From an uncultured Latescibacterota bacterium (GTDB lineage: Bacteria > Latescibacterota > UBA2968 > UBA8231), in assembly GCA_951813615.1 (NCBI GenBank), contig OX638377.1, forward strand, positions 2,914,001 to 2,978,000: 64,000 bases of DNA, given 5' to 3'. Positions 1-7,095 of the stretch are shown piece by piece. Numbering within the stretch: position 1 is the first letter of the stretch; every line of letters starts with the position of its first letter. The position numbers and the translations under genes are program-made. The notes beneath the pieces are model-generated. The model made no database searches, was not told where the DNA came from, and saw only the letters and a list, made by a program, of their open reading frames with translations.

Positions 1-1375
1 ACTGCGAGAGCTGGCTCGAACCGAAAAACGCCTGGACTACGGTCGAAACTGTTCGTGCATTGACCAAGTCGTGCGGCGTGATCTGATCCTCATCGCGCAG
101 GTTCATGCGCTCGCGAATGGTCCGCGCCATGCGCGTCAGACCGATACTGAATTGGTTGGCCAACAACTCGCCGACCAAGCGCACGCGGCGATTGCCCAAA
201 TGATCGATATCGTCGGTGTTGCCCTGCCCTACCCGCAGACCCAATAGGTAGCGGATTATCGCCATGAAATCCTCTAGATGCAACACCGTACTCTCGAAGG
301 GAATGCCCACGTCCAAGCGGCGATTGATGCGATAGCGACCCACATCGCCCAAATTGTAGCGCTTGGCGTTAAAAAAGAGCCGATCCAGCAATTCGCGTAC
401 GGTGGCGATATTGGGCGGGTCGCCGGGACGCAAGAGATTGTAGATACGCGTGAGGGCATCTTCCTCGTTTTCACTTGGATCCTTCTCAAGCGTATTTTCT
501 ATGACTCCGGGATCCTTGTCCGACGGGGCCGCCAAAACTTTTAGCTTTTTTACTTTGGCCGCCTGTAGCGCCGTTAGATTCTCGCCGCTTATTTTATCGT
601 AGGCATCCAATAAAACTTCACCGCTATCTTTGTCGACGACATCCTCGCCACCGTTGTAGCGGCCGATCAACTCCTCGTCCACGACCTCTTGGACCTCTTC
701 GCGGAACAGGCTGAGGATTTCGCCATCCTTAGAGCAGCCGAGTGCCTTCAAGAACGAGGTCACCGGCAGTTTGCGCCGCCGGTCGATGTGCACGTACATG
801 ATGTCGTTGATGTCCATGCTGAACTCCAGCCACATCCCCTTATAAGGGAGGATGCGCGCCGAGAACAGCCGCTTGCCATTGGGGTGCAAAGTCTCGTCGA
901 AGAACACCCCAGGCGAGCGATGCAACTGGCTGACGACAGCCCGTTCAGCGCCGTTGACAATAAACGTGCCCTCACTAGTCATCAAGGGCAGTTCGCCCAA
1001 GAATACGGCCTGTTCGACCACGTCCTTGACCGGGCGGTCATCGCTTTCCTTGTCGCGGGTCACGAGGCGCAAAGTCGCGCGCAACGGGGCGGCGAAGGTC
1101 ATGTCCCGCTCGCGGCATTCCTCCTCGCTGTAGCGGGGATTGCCAATGGAGTAGCTGACGTATTCGAGAGAGTAGACCCCCTGGACATCGGTGACCGGAA
1201 AAATACTCTGGAAGACCAGATGCAAACCGCGCCGCTGGCGCTGATGGGGCAAAACGGAGAGCTGCAGAAAGTCCTCAAAGGAATCAAGCTGAACCGAAAG
1301 CAGGTTTGGCATCTCTACGGCTTCTTTGATCTTGCCAAAAGAGCGCCGTTCAATACTGCCGTTCGTCTTTGCCAA
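1..1375 (-). CDS. rpoB: RNA polymerase beta subunit, N-terminal part (cut by window edge)
   Basis: Encodes the first ~458 residues of the beta subunit of DNA-dependent RNA polymerase, the catalytic transcription enzyme in the cytoplasm; the rest lies beyond the left edge. Reading the minus strand gives an uninterrupted frame with typical beta N-terminal and lobe sequence: FGKIKEAVEMPNLLSVQLDS near the start, then GELPLMTSEGTFIVNGAERA and VVSQLHRSPGVFFD. The start is placed at a TTG preceded by GAGGAG seven bases upstream; no ATG fits as well. It follows rplL in the classic rplKAJL-rpoBC order, separated by a strong hairpin. Family assignment is certain; the exact start codon is less so. Confidence 0.95.
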   Translation of the reverse strand, partial: MAKTNGSIERRSFGKIKEAVEMPNLLSVQLDSFEDFLQLSVLPHQRQRRGLHLVFQSIFPVTDVQGVYSLEYVSYSIGNPRYSEEECRERDMTFAAPLRATLRLVTRDKESDDRPVKDVVEQAVFLGELPLMTSEGTFIVNGAERAVVSQLHRSPGVFFDETLHPNGKRLFSARILPYKGMWLEFSMDINDIMYVHIDRRRKLPVTSFLKALGCSKDGEILSLFREEVQEVVDEELIGRYNGGEDVVDKDSGEVLLDAYDKISGENLTALQAAKVKKLKVLAAPSDKDPGVIENTLEKDPSENEEDALTRIYNLLRPGDPPNIATVRELLDRLFFNAKRYNLGDVGRYRINRRLDVGIPFESTVLHLEDFMAIIRYLLGLRVGQGNTDDIDHLGNRRVRLVGELLANQFSIGLTRMARTIRERMNLRDEDQITPHDLVNARTVSTVVQAFFGSSQLSQ

Positions 1376-1411
1376 AGTCGAACTCCTCAAGTGGTGGTTT
1401 AAGGCAAATGC

Positions 1412-1441
1412 TCATGGAGCTATTAGCCAATAGCTCCATGA
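1412..1441 (-). promoter_or_regulatory. Perfect hairpin between rplL and rpoB
   Basis: A perfect 13-bp inverted repeat (TCATGGAGCTATT / AATAGCTCCATGA) with a 4-base loop AGCC lies in the rplL-rpoB gap. No T-run follows it on the minus strand, so it is not a simple intrinsic terminator. In E. coli the same gap holds an attenuator and an RNase III processing site, and this could be an analogous processing or attenuation element. That role is inference. Confidence 0.6.
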
Positions 1442-1498
1442 ACGCGCGCTGCAGAAAAGCAGGTATGAACTGAATGAACTACTATCCGCAGCAGTCCT

Positions 1499-1906
1499 CT
1501 ATTGGAGTTCTACCGTGGCTCCGGCGTCCTGCAACCGGCTCTGAATTTCTTCGGCTTCTTCCTTGGTCGCCCCTTCCTTGACGGGCTTGGGGGCCTCGTC
1601 GACGAGCGCTTTGGCCTCTTTCAGCCCTAGGCTGGTGATCTCGCGGACGACCTTGATGACTTGAATCTTCTTCTCACCGGCACTAGTGAGCACGACGTCG
1701 AAGGAATCCTTCTCCGCAGCGGCCTCTTCACCGCCGCCCTCGCTGGGCATCGCGCCGGCCATCATCACCGGTGCTGCGGCCGACACGCCGAACTTGTCTT
1801 CGAGCGCTTTAACCAACTCGGCCAACTCTAGGACCGTCAGGCCGCCTATGGTCTCAATGATTTCGTCCACCTTGCTGTTGGCGGTGGCAGTGGTTTCTTC
1901 GGTCAT
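1499..1906 (-). CDS. rplL: Ribosomal protein L7/L12
   Basis: Stalk protein of the large ribosomal subunit; dimers bind L10 and recruit translation GTPases. The 135-aa product has the N-terminal dimerisation helix ([20 protein letters not shown]), an Ala/Gly-rich hinge around residues 40-60, and the C-terminal globular domain with the family signature [20 protein letters not shown] and the GATVELQ end. An AGGAGG lies nine bases before the ATG. It is slightly longer than the usual ~120-128 aa because of the N-terminal extension and hinge. Downstream of rplJ and upstream of rpoB. Confidence 0.98.
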   Translation of the reverse strand: MTEETTATANSKVDEIIETIGGLTVLELAELVKALEDKFGVSAAAPVMMAGAMPSEGGGEEAAAEKDSFDVVLTSAGEKKIQVIKVVREITSLGLKEAKALVDEAPKPVKEGATKEEAEEIQSRLQDAGATVELQ

Positions 1907-1960
1907 GGGATACAGCCTCCTGTATATCCGTTATTTGAGTTTGTTAATGACGAATGGGAA

Positions 1961-2494
1961 TTAGGCGTTTTCTCCGCCTTCTACCCGTTGCTTTTCAATG
2001 GCTGACAACGCGCCGACCAAGCCCCTGAGCAATCCATTCAAGACGCTGCTCAACCCATAGAGCGGATTCTGGACGCCGGCGGCTACCTTGCCTAGCAATT
2101 CTTCCTTAGAAGGCAGCTTGGCCAACGCCTCGACTTTATCGGCAGTGAGGATTTCGCCTTCCATAAAGCCGGTCTTGATCTGAATTTTTCCGTCATCGTC
2201 GACGAAGTCTTGCAGAATTTTGGCCGGTGCGATGGGATCTTCTTTTGAGTAGGCTATAGCCGTAGGTCCGGCGAAGTACTCTTTGAGTCCGGCGATGCCC
2301 ACCTCTTCGGCCGCGCGAATGGCCAAGCGATTTTTGATCACCTGATATTGGACGTCGGCATCGCGCAGCTTGTTGCGCAGATCGGTCACCGAGGCTACAT
2401 CGATACCCGTAAAATCGGCTAAATAGAAGCCTTTGGTTTCGGCCATAATAGCCTTCAATTCTTCTACTTTTGCTTCTTTTTCTGCTGTCGCCAT
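1961..2494 (-). CDS. rplJ: Ribosomal protein L10
   Basis: Base of the L7/L12 stalk on the 50S subunit. The 177-aa product begins with the L10 N-terminal domain (ETKGFYLADFTGIDVASVTD, then LRNKLRDADVQYQVIKNRLA) and ends with the alanine-rich region that binds L7/L12 dimers. It starts only 17 bases after rplA, so the long L10-binding leader found before rplJ in enterobacteria has no room here; any autoregulation by L10-L7/L12 must use another site. No strong Shine-Dalgarno sequence is visible, consistent with coupling to rplA. Confidence 0.97.
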   Translation of the reverse strand: MATAEKEAKVEELKAIMAETKGFYLADFTGIDVASVTDLRNKLRDADVQYQVIKNRLAIRAAEEVGIAGLKEYFAGPTAIAYSKEDPIAPAKILQDFVDDDGKIQIKTGFMEGEILTADKVEALAKLPSKEELLGKVAAGVQNPLYGLSSVLNGLLRGLVGALSAIEKQRVEGGENA

Positions 2495-2511
2495 AATAGA
2501 CAGAGCTTTCT

Positions 2512-3210
2512 TTACGCGGCGAATTGGGCACGGTCGATCTTGATGCCCGGCCCTACTGCCGACGAGAGAACTAACTTGCGGATGTACTGCCCCTTCGCTG
2601 CGGCCGGCTTGGCACGCAAAATGGCGTCAGTAAACGCTTGAGCGTTTTCGATCAGCGCCTGATCGGTAAAGGACAGCCTGCCGATGGGAGCTTGGGCGTT
2701 GTTGCCGGATTTGCTATCGGCGCGGTATTCAATGCGTCCGGACTTGGCCTCGCGGACGGCTTGCGCCACTTCGCGCGTTACCGTGCCGGTCTTGGGATTG
2801 GGCATCAGGCCCCGTGGGCCCAAGATTCTTCCCAACTTACCCACCTGCCCCATCATATCCGGCGAGGCGATGACCAGATCGAAATCGAGCCAACCGCCCT
2901 GAATTTTCTCGGCCACATCGGCTCCGCCGACGAAATCGGCCCCGGCTTCTTCAGCCTCCTGCACGAGCGGCCCCTGAGTAATGACTACGACCCGGAGGTC
3001 CTTCCCCGTGCCGTGGGGTAACATCACCGTGCCGCGCAGCGATTGGTCGGCCTGACGGCCATCGATCCCTAGGTTGCAACAAAGCTCGATGGTCGGGTCG
3101 TGATTGTACGCGGGGAATTCCTTGAGAATCTTGATCCCCTCTTCCCATGAATAGGCTTTGTCGCGGTCGAAAGCCGCCAAGGAGTTCCTGTATTTTTTTC
3201 CTCTGGCCAT
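2512..3210 (-). CDS. rplA: Ribosomal protein L1
   Basis: Large-subunit protein of the L1 stalk, involved in E-site tRNA release. The 232-aa product has the standard length and motifs: [20 protein letters not shown] at the start, the [21 protein letters not shown] region and the [19 protein letters not shown] signature in the middle. Translation appears to start at the ATG at the 3210 end. Lies between rplK and rplJ in the conserved operon. The L1 repressor site usually sits before rplK, but the nusG-rplK gap is only 22 bases, so it is not obvious here. Confidence 0.98.
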   Translation of the reverse strand: MARGKKYRNSLAAFDRDKAYSWEEGIKILKEFPAYNHDPTIELCCNLGIDGRQADQSLRGTVMLPHGTGKDLRVVVITQGPLVQEAEEAGADFVGGADVAEKIQGGWLDFDLVIASPDMMGQVGKLGRILGPRGLMPNPKTGTVTREVAQAVREAKSGRIEYRADSKSGNNAQAPIGRLSFTDQALIENAQAFTDAILRAKPAAAKGQYIRKLVLSSAVGPGIKIDRAQFAA

Positions 3211-3248
3211 ATCTTAAACCTCGTTATGAGGGTTGCGAAGCGAAGCAG

Positions 3249-3671
3249 CTACTCGATCAAGATCCCCATGCTGCGGGCCGTCCCCGCGATCATCGACATC
3301 GCAGATTCCATGGAGGCCGCGTTTAGATCGGGCATTTTCAATTCGGCGATTTCGCGCACTTGGTCTGTAGACACAACGCCGACGTGGTCCCTGTTGGGCA
3401 CGCCCGAGCCCTTGGGCTGTCCAGCCGCCCGCAAAAGTAGCACTGCAGCCGGCGGCGTCTTAGTGATAAACGAAAACGTGCGGTCGGCGTACACCGTAAT
3501 GATTACGGGAATGATCAAGCCCTGCTGGTCTTGAGTCTGGGCATTGAAGGCCTTGCAGAATTCCATGATATTGACGCCGTGTTGACCCAGCGCCGGCCCA
3601 ACGGGCGGCGTCGGATTCGCTTGACCGGCCGGAACCTGCAGCTTGATTTGGGCTATTTCCTTTTTAGCCAT
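3249..3671 (-). CDS. rplK: Ribosomal protein L11
   Basis: Binds the GTPase-associated centre of 23S rRNA and is required for stringent-factor activation on the ribosome. The 140-aa product matches the family length and motifs: [20 protein letters not shown] near the N-terminus, [18 protein letters not shown], and a C-terminal RNA-binding domain ending in the [12 protein letters not shown] consensus. Encoded 22 bases after nusG and 38 bases before rplA, evidently co-transcribed. Confidence 0.98.
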   Translation of the reverse strand: MAKKEIAQIKLQVPAGQANPTPPVGPALGQHGVNIMEFCKAFNAQTQDQQGLIIPVIITVYADRTFSFITKTPPAAVLLLRAAGQPKGSGVPNRDHVGVVSTDQVREIAELKMPDLNAASMESAMSMIAGTARSMGILIE

Positions 3672-3693
3672 TTATTTGCTATTCCTCTAAAAA

Positions 3694-4239
3694 TCAGCCG
3701 ACCGTCTCTTGGACCGACTCGACCTGCAACACGTCTAATTCCACGGATGTACCACGCCCAAAGATGCTCACCATGATTTTCAACCGGCGCTTCTCCGGCA
3801 GTACCTCCTGCACGGTGCCGATAAAATCCTTGAACGCGCCGTCGTTGACCTTGACCTGATCGTCGACGGCAAAGGGAATCTCTTCTACCTCTTGGTCTTT
3901 GCGGCGATCGACGTGCCCTAAGATGCGGTCGATTTCTTCCTGCCGCAGCGGTTGCGGCTTGCGCGCTGGGCCGACGAAGTTGGTCACTCCGGGAATGTTG
4001 GTCACCTGATACCAAGCATCCTTGGACATTTCCATTTCCACCAGCACATAACTAGGCAAAAACCGCTTCCTAGTCTTGGTTTTCTTGCCGGCGCGCAGTT
4101 CGACCACTTCCTCGGTCGGCACAACGACCTGAGCAATTGCACCATTGGCAGCCCCCGACTCAATCAGTGACTCCAAGTAGGCCTTTACTTTATTTTCATG
4201 CCCCGAATACGTATGCAGGGCGTACCAGCGCTGTGCCAT
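3694..4239 (-). CDS. nusG: Transcription elongation/antitermination factor NusG
   Basis: Binds RNA polymerase and links transcription to Rho or to the ribosome. The 181-aa product has the NGN domain (WYALHTYSGHENKVKAYLES, FLPSYVLVEMEMSKDAWYQV, NIPGVTNFVG) followed by the KOW domain (DDQVKVNDGAFKDFIGTVQE). Length and architecture are ordinary, with no inserted domain III. It follows secE by 99 bases that contain a terminator-like hairpin, so secE and nusG expression may be partly uncoupled. Confidence 0.97.
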   Translation of the reverse strand: MAQRWYALHTYSGHENKVKAYLESLIESGAANGAIAQVVVPTEEVVELRAGKKTKTRKRFLPSYVLVEMEMSKDAWYQVTNIPGVTNFVGPARKPQPLRQEEIDRILGHVDRRKDQEVEEIPFAVDDQVKVNDGAFKDFIGTVQEVLPEKRRLKIMVSIFGRGTSVELDVLQVESVQETVG

Positions 4240-4280
4240 GGCCTCAATCCGGTGTTAGCTCCCGTTTGCCGAGCGTAAAC

Positions 4281-4315
4281 AAGGAAAAGAAGCGGTGCAT
4301 GCGATGCGCCGCTTC
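4281..4315 (-). terminator. Terminator-like hairpin between secE and nusG
   Basis: On the minus strand a 7-bp stem GAAGCGG...CCGCTTC with a 13-base interior (itself GC-rich and partly self-complementary) is followed directly by TTTTCCTT. It sits inside the secE-nusG gap, downstream of the secE stop. It could be a partial terminator or attenuator in the operon; the stem is short, so efficiency is doubtful. Confidence 0.4.
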
Positions 4316-4338
4316 CCTTAGATAGGCCCTAGCGGGAA

Positions 4339-4527
4339 TTACTGCCCTAGAAGTATCCCCCAAACAAAGGAGATAACCAGGTCGAACATGCCGATAAAAA
4401 CCGCAAAGACCGCCGAAAAGACTAATACCACTCCGGTGGAACCAAGCAAATCCTCGCGGGTGGGCCAGCTCACCTTGGAGAATTCGGTCCGCACATCTTT
4501 GACAAAATTAGTAAGTTTATTCCACAT
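4339..4527 (-). CDS. secE: Preprotein translocase subunit SecE
   Basis: Small essential membrane subunit of the SecYEG channel. The 62-aa single-span form typical of most bacteria has the amphipathic segment FVKDVRTEFSKVSWPTRED followed by one hydrophobic segment (GVVLVFSAVFAVFIGMFDLV and onward to FVWGILL). The W-P-T-R-E-D motif is the family hallmark. It lies directly after tRNA-Trp and before nusG, as in most bacterial genomes. Confidence 0.97.
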   Translation of the reverse strand: MWNKLTNFVKDVRTEFSKVSWPTREDLLGSTGVVLVFSAVFAVFIGMFDLVISFVWGILLGQ

Positions 4528-4549
4528 CCCGTTCCCTAATGCAGAAGCC

Positions 4550-4625
4550 TGGCAGGGCAGACAGGACTTGAACCTGCAACCGCCGGTTTTGGAGACCGGT
4601 GCTCTACCAATTGAGCTACTGCCCT
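4550..4625 (-). tRNA. tRNA-Trp (CCA anticodon)
   Basis: Reading the minus strand, a full cloverleaf is visible: acceptor AGGGCAG/CTGCCCT, D arm AGCTCAATTGGTAGAGC, anticodon stem CCGGT/ACCGG around the loop CTCCAAA with anticodon CCA, and T arm GCAGGTTCAAGTCCTGT. The discriminator is G and the 3' CCA is encoded (4552-4550). Located between rpmG and secE, the usual position for tRNA-Trp. Confidence 0.97.
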
Positions 4626-4629
4626 ATGC

Positions 4630-4782
4630 CTAGCGGGCTTCTTTGTGGGCCGTGTGCTTGTGGCAAAAGCGGCAATATTTTTTGTACTCCACGCGGCTCG
4701 GCTGGTTTCGCCTGTTTTTAGTCGTAGTGTAATTTTGCTGGCTACAGACTTCGCACTCTAGCGTTATTTGATCTCTTGGCAT
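4630..4782 (-). CDS. rpmG: Ribosomal protein L33, zinc-binding form
   Basis: Small 50S protein of about 50 aa. The chosen start gives [20 protein letters not shown]; a longer frame reaches into the tRNA-Thr gene and is not credible. Two CxxC pairs (CEVC near residue 10 and CRFC near residue 37) make this the zinc-ribbon type of L33, and [13 protein letters not shown] matches the family end. It lies between tRNA-Thr and tRNA-Trp, so the transcript mixes tRNAs and mRNA. Confidence 0.95.
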   Translation of the reverse strand: MPRDQITLECEVCSQQNYTTTKNRRNQPSRVEYKKYCRFCHKHTAHKEAR

Positions 4783-4818
4783 CAGAATTTGCCGTGTTAT
4801 TAGGAAGCGCTTGGAAAG

Positions 4819-4894
<76 letters not shown>

Positions 4895-4913
4895 TGCAAT
4901 CGTTTTGGTGATC

Positions 4914-4990
4914 TGGAGCGGGAAACGGGACTCGAACCCGCGACCCCGAGCTTGGAAGGCTCGCGCTCTAGCCAACTGAGCTATTCCCGC
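4914..4990 (-). tRNA. tRNA-Gly (TCC anticodon)
   Basis: Minus-strand cloverleaf: acceptor GCGGGAA/TTCCCGC, D arm AGCTCAGTTGGCTAGAGC, anticodon stem CGAGC/GCTCG around CTTCCAA (anticodon TCC), T arm GCGGGTTCGAGTCCCGT. Discriminator T and encoded CCA at 4916-4914. It is the first gene of the operon, about 40 bases downstream of the promoter. Confidence 0.96.
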
Positions 4991-5029
4991 TCGAGCCGGA
5001 TTAATGCCCGTTTAATCTACAGAAGTTTA

Positions 5030-5058
5030 AATATATAACAGCCTTTTTAATATGTCAA
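5030..5058 (-). promoter_or_regulatory. Sigma-70-type promoter of the tRNA/ribosomal operon
   Basis: On the minus strand a perfect -35 TTGACA (5058-5053), a 17-base spacer and a -10 TATATT (5035-5030) stand upstream of tRNA-Gly. The spacer and flanks are AT-rich. This is the best match to a housekeeping promoter in the first 6 kb and should drive tRNA-Gly through rpoB. Confidence 0.8.
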
Positions 5059-5087
5059 GAAGATGGGGAACAGGCCCAAAATGCGAA

Positions 5088-5119
5088 ACTCCCGGAAAGG
5101 CCCACGCCTTTCCGGGAGT
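5088..5119 (-). terminator. Intrinsic terminator of greA
   Basis: A perfect 14-bp GC-rich stem (ACTCCCGGAAAGGC / GCCTTTCCGGGAGT) with loop CCAC lies 25 bases after the greA stop. On the minus strand it is followed by TTCGCATTTT, a weak T-run. It separates greA from the tRNA operon promoter. Confidence 0.75.
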
Positions 5120-5144
5120 CGCCAAGTAAACTGGATTCTCGCGC

Positions 5145-5615
5145 TCAGCGCGTGATTTTGACAATCCTGTAGTGCAGCTTGCCAACGGGCACCTCAATCT
5201 CGATTTCTTCTCCCACTTCGTGCCCGAGTAACCCCCTGCCTATCGGCGAAACCGTGGAGATTTTTCCCGCTTCAAAATCCGCTTCCTCGGGCGCGACGAG
5301 CGTGTAGGTGAGCTGCTGCGCCTTTGCGAGATCCTCTAGCTCCACGGTGGCCCCGATGTAGACCTTGTCTTCTGGAATCGTCTCATTTTCTAGCAAGCGG
5401 GCCCGGCTGAGCGTCTCTTCGAGCTTGCCGATGCGCTGCTCTAGGAAGAGCAACCTTTCTTTGGCCGCCGAATACTCGGCGTTCTCGGACAAGTCGCCAA
5501 ACTCCCGCGCGCGCTGTAGCGCTTGGCGCACGGCCGGGCGTTCGGTCTCCTTGAGTCCTTTCAACTCGCCTTGAAGTTTTTCGTAGCCTTCTCGCGAAAG
5601 ATATACTTCACTCAT
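5145..5615 (-). CDS. greA: Transcription elongation factor GreA
   Basis: Cleaves the backtracked RNA 3' end in the RNA polymerase secondary channel, rescuing arrested complexes. The 156-aa product has the N-terminal coiled coil with the tip motif FGDLSENAEYSAAKERLLFL (acidic D and E residues) and the C-terminal FKBP-like domain (VSPIGRGLLGHEVGEEIEIE). Length is typical. The gene is monocistronic, bounded downstream by a terminator; its leader contains a terminator-like hairpin that may regulate it. Confidence 0.97.
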   Translation of the reverse strand: MSEVYLSREGYEKLQGELKGLKETERPAVRQALQRAREFGDLSENAEYSAAKERLLFLEQRIGKLEETLSRARLLENETIPEDKVYIGATVELEDLAKAQQLTYTLVAPEEADFEAGKISTVSPIGRGLLGHEVGEEIEIEVPVGKLHYRIVKITR

Positions 5616-5657
5616 ACCAAGCCTCTAGCAGGAGAGAATAACATGTGCTATTTAACA

Positions 5658-5688
5658 CAAAAAGCGGAAGCGCGCTACCGCTTCCGCT
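5658..5688 (-). terminator. Terminator-like hairpin in the greA leader
   Basis: On the minus strand a perfect 10-bp stem (AGCGGAAGCG / CGCTTCCGCT) with a 6-base loop is followed directly by TTTTTGTG. It lies about 48 bases before the greA ATG. The only gene upstream on this side (sbcD) is divergent, so the element sits in greA's own leader and would terminate greA transcription early. A 16-base palindrome (AGTAAATTAATTTACT, 5694-5709) lies just upstream. Confidence 0.6.
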
Positions 5689-5826
5689 ACTCAAGTAAAT
5701 TAATTTACTAAAAACGGTGCCTAGGTGCAAGCTAAAGGACTTGCCCAAGTTCGCCGCCCTCCTTTTAATAAATTCACAACCCGAAACCCAAGCCATCCCT
5801 TCCCCAACAACGCACTCGCGCGTCTC

Positions 5827-7095
5827 ATGGCCTTTACACTCCTGCACTTTGCCGACCTACATCTAGGCGTCGAAAACCACGGCAGCCTCGACCCAAGCAC
5901 TGGCCTGCATTCGCGGGTTCGAGATTTTGCCGCCAGCCTAGCAGCGGTCTGCGACCTAGCCATTGAAAAGGCGGTCGATTTGGTCCTCTTCGCCGGCGAC
6001 ATGTACAAAAATTGCGACCCGACCCCGACCCACCAGCGCGTCTTTGCCCGCCAACTCCAACGCCTGCAAGCGGCCCGCATCCCCATCGTACTGGTGGTGG
6101 GTAACCACGACGTGCCGGGCGCTTTCGGCAAAGCCACTTCGGTCGACATTTTCAGCACCCTACAGCTAGAGGGCACCCATGTCATTCGCCGCCCGGAGTT
6201 CCTGCGGATCGAGACGGCCAATGGCCCGGTGCAAGTGGCCGGCCTGCCCTGGCCGACGCGCCATGCCCTACTCACCCGCGACGAATACCGCGACTTGCCC
6301 CTAGAGGAAGTTCGCGTCGAGGTCCAGAAAATATGCGCAGCCCAGATCGACGAGTACGCCCGGCAGCTCGACCCCAAGCTACCGGGCGTACTTGTCGCCC
6401 ACCTCACCGCGGCCAACGCCGTCTATTCTGGGGGCGAACGCACCGCCATCATTGGCCAAGATCCCGTTCTGCTCACCAGCACCCTTGCCAACCCCGCCTA
6501 CGACTACGTCGCCTTGGGGCACATCCACAAATACCAAGACCTCAACTCCGGCCAACATCCGCCCGTGGTCTATTCGGGTAGCCTAGAGCGCATCGACTTT
6601 GGCGAAGAAGGAGAAAACAAGGGCTTCTGCCTCGTACACATCGAAGAGGACTCAACCGCGCCGAAAGGCCGCGCGACCACCTTTGAGTTCGTCCCCGTCC
6701 CGGCGCGGCGCTTTGCGACCATCAAGCTAAGGGTGCTCGATGGCCAAGACGCCACCGAGCGCATCGTCGCGGCCTGTGCCGAGGCCGATCTGACAGACGC
6801 CGTAGTCCGCGTCCTCTACGATCTGCCCGCAGGCTACTCTACACCGGTGGACTTACAACAGGTGCGGCAAGCGCTTGAACCGGCCTTCCACGTCGCCTCC
6901 ATCCAGCCGCGCTTTGCCCCGGAAGTGATCCAACGCCGCGCCGAAATCAGCGAGGAAGCCGAGCTAGGCGATGCCCTCGACCGCTACATCGACAATAGCC
7001 CAGACCTGCAAGTACACCGCTCCGAGCTCAAAAACTACGCGCTCCATCTAGAACGCGAGCTCGAATCGGGCCAACGCGACGAAGGCGACGGATGA
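5827..7095 (+). CDS. sbcD: Exonuclease SbcD / Mre11-type nuclease subunit
   Basis: Mn-dependent nuclease subunit of the SbcCD complex, which cuts DNA hairpins and processes DNA ends. The ATG at 5827 gives 422 aa beginning MAFTLLHFADLHLG; a 34-residue upstream extension is in frame but looks non-coding. Phosphoesterase motifs are all present: FADLHLG (D10, H12), FAGDMYKN, VVGNHDVPG, VLVAHLT and ALGHIHKYQ. The C-terminal part resembles the SbcD capping domain. Its stop overlaps the sbcC start by four bases, showing translational coupling. Confidence 0.95.
   Translation: MAFTLLHFADLHLGVENHGSLDPSTGLHSRVRDFAASLAAVCDLAIEKAVDLVLFAGDMYKNCDPTPTHQRVFARQLQRLQAARIPIVLVVGNHDVPGAFGKATSVDIFSTLQLEGTHVIRRPEFLRIETANGPVQVAGLPWPTRHALLTRDEYRDLPLEEVRVEVQKICAAQIDEYARQLDPKLPGVLVAHLTAANAVYSGGERTAIIGQDPVLLTSTLANPAYDYVALGHIHKYQDLNSGQHPPVVYSGSLERIDFGEEGENKGFCLVHIEEDSTAPKGRATTFEFVPVPARRFATIKLRVLDGQDATERIVAACAEADLTDAVVRVLYDLPAGYSTPVDLQQVRQALEPAFHVASIQPRFAPEVIQRRAEISEEAELGDALDRYIDNSPDLQVHRSELKNYALHLERELESGQRDEGDG

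Noticed and set aside
689..1402. Plus-strand frame of 237 codons at the left end
   Set aside because: It lies opposite rpoB, whose minus-strand translation is unmistakable.
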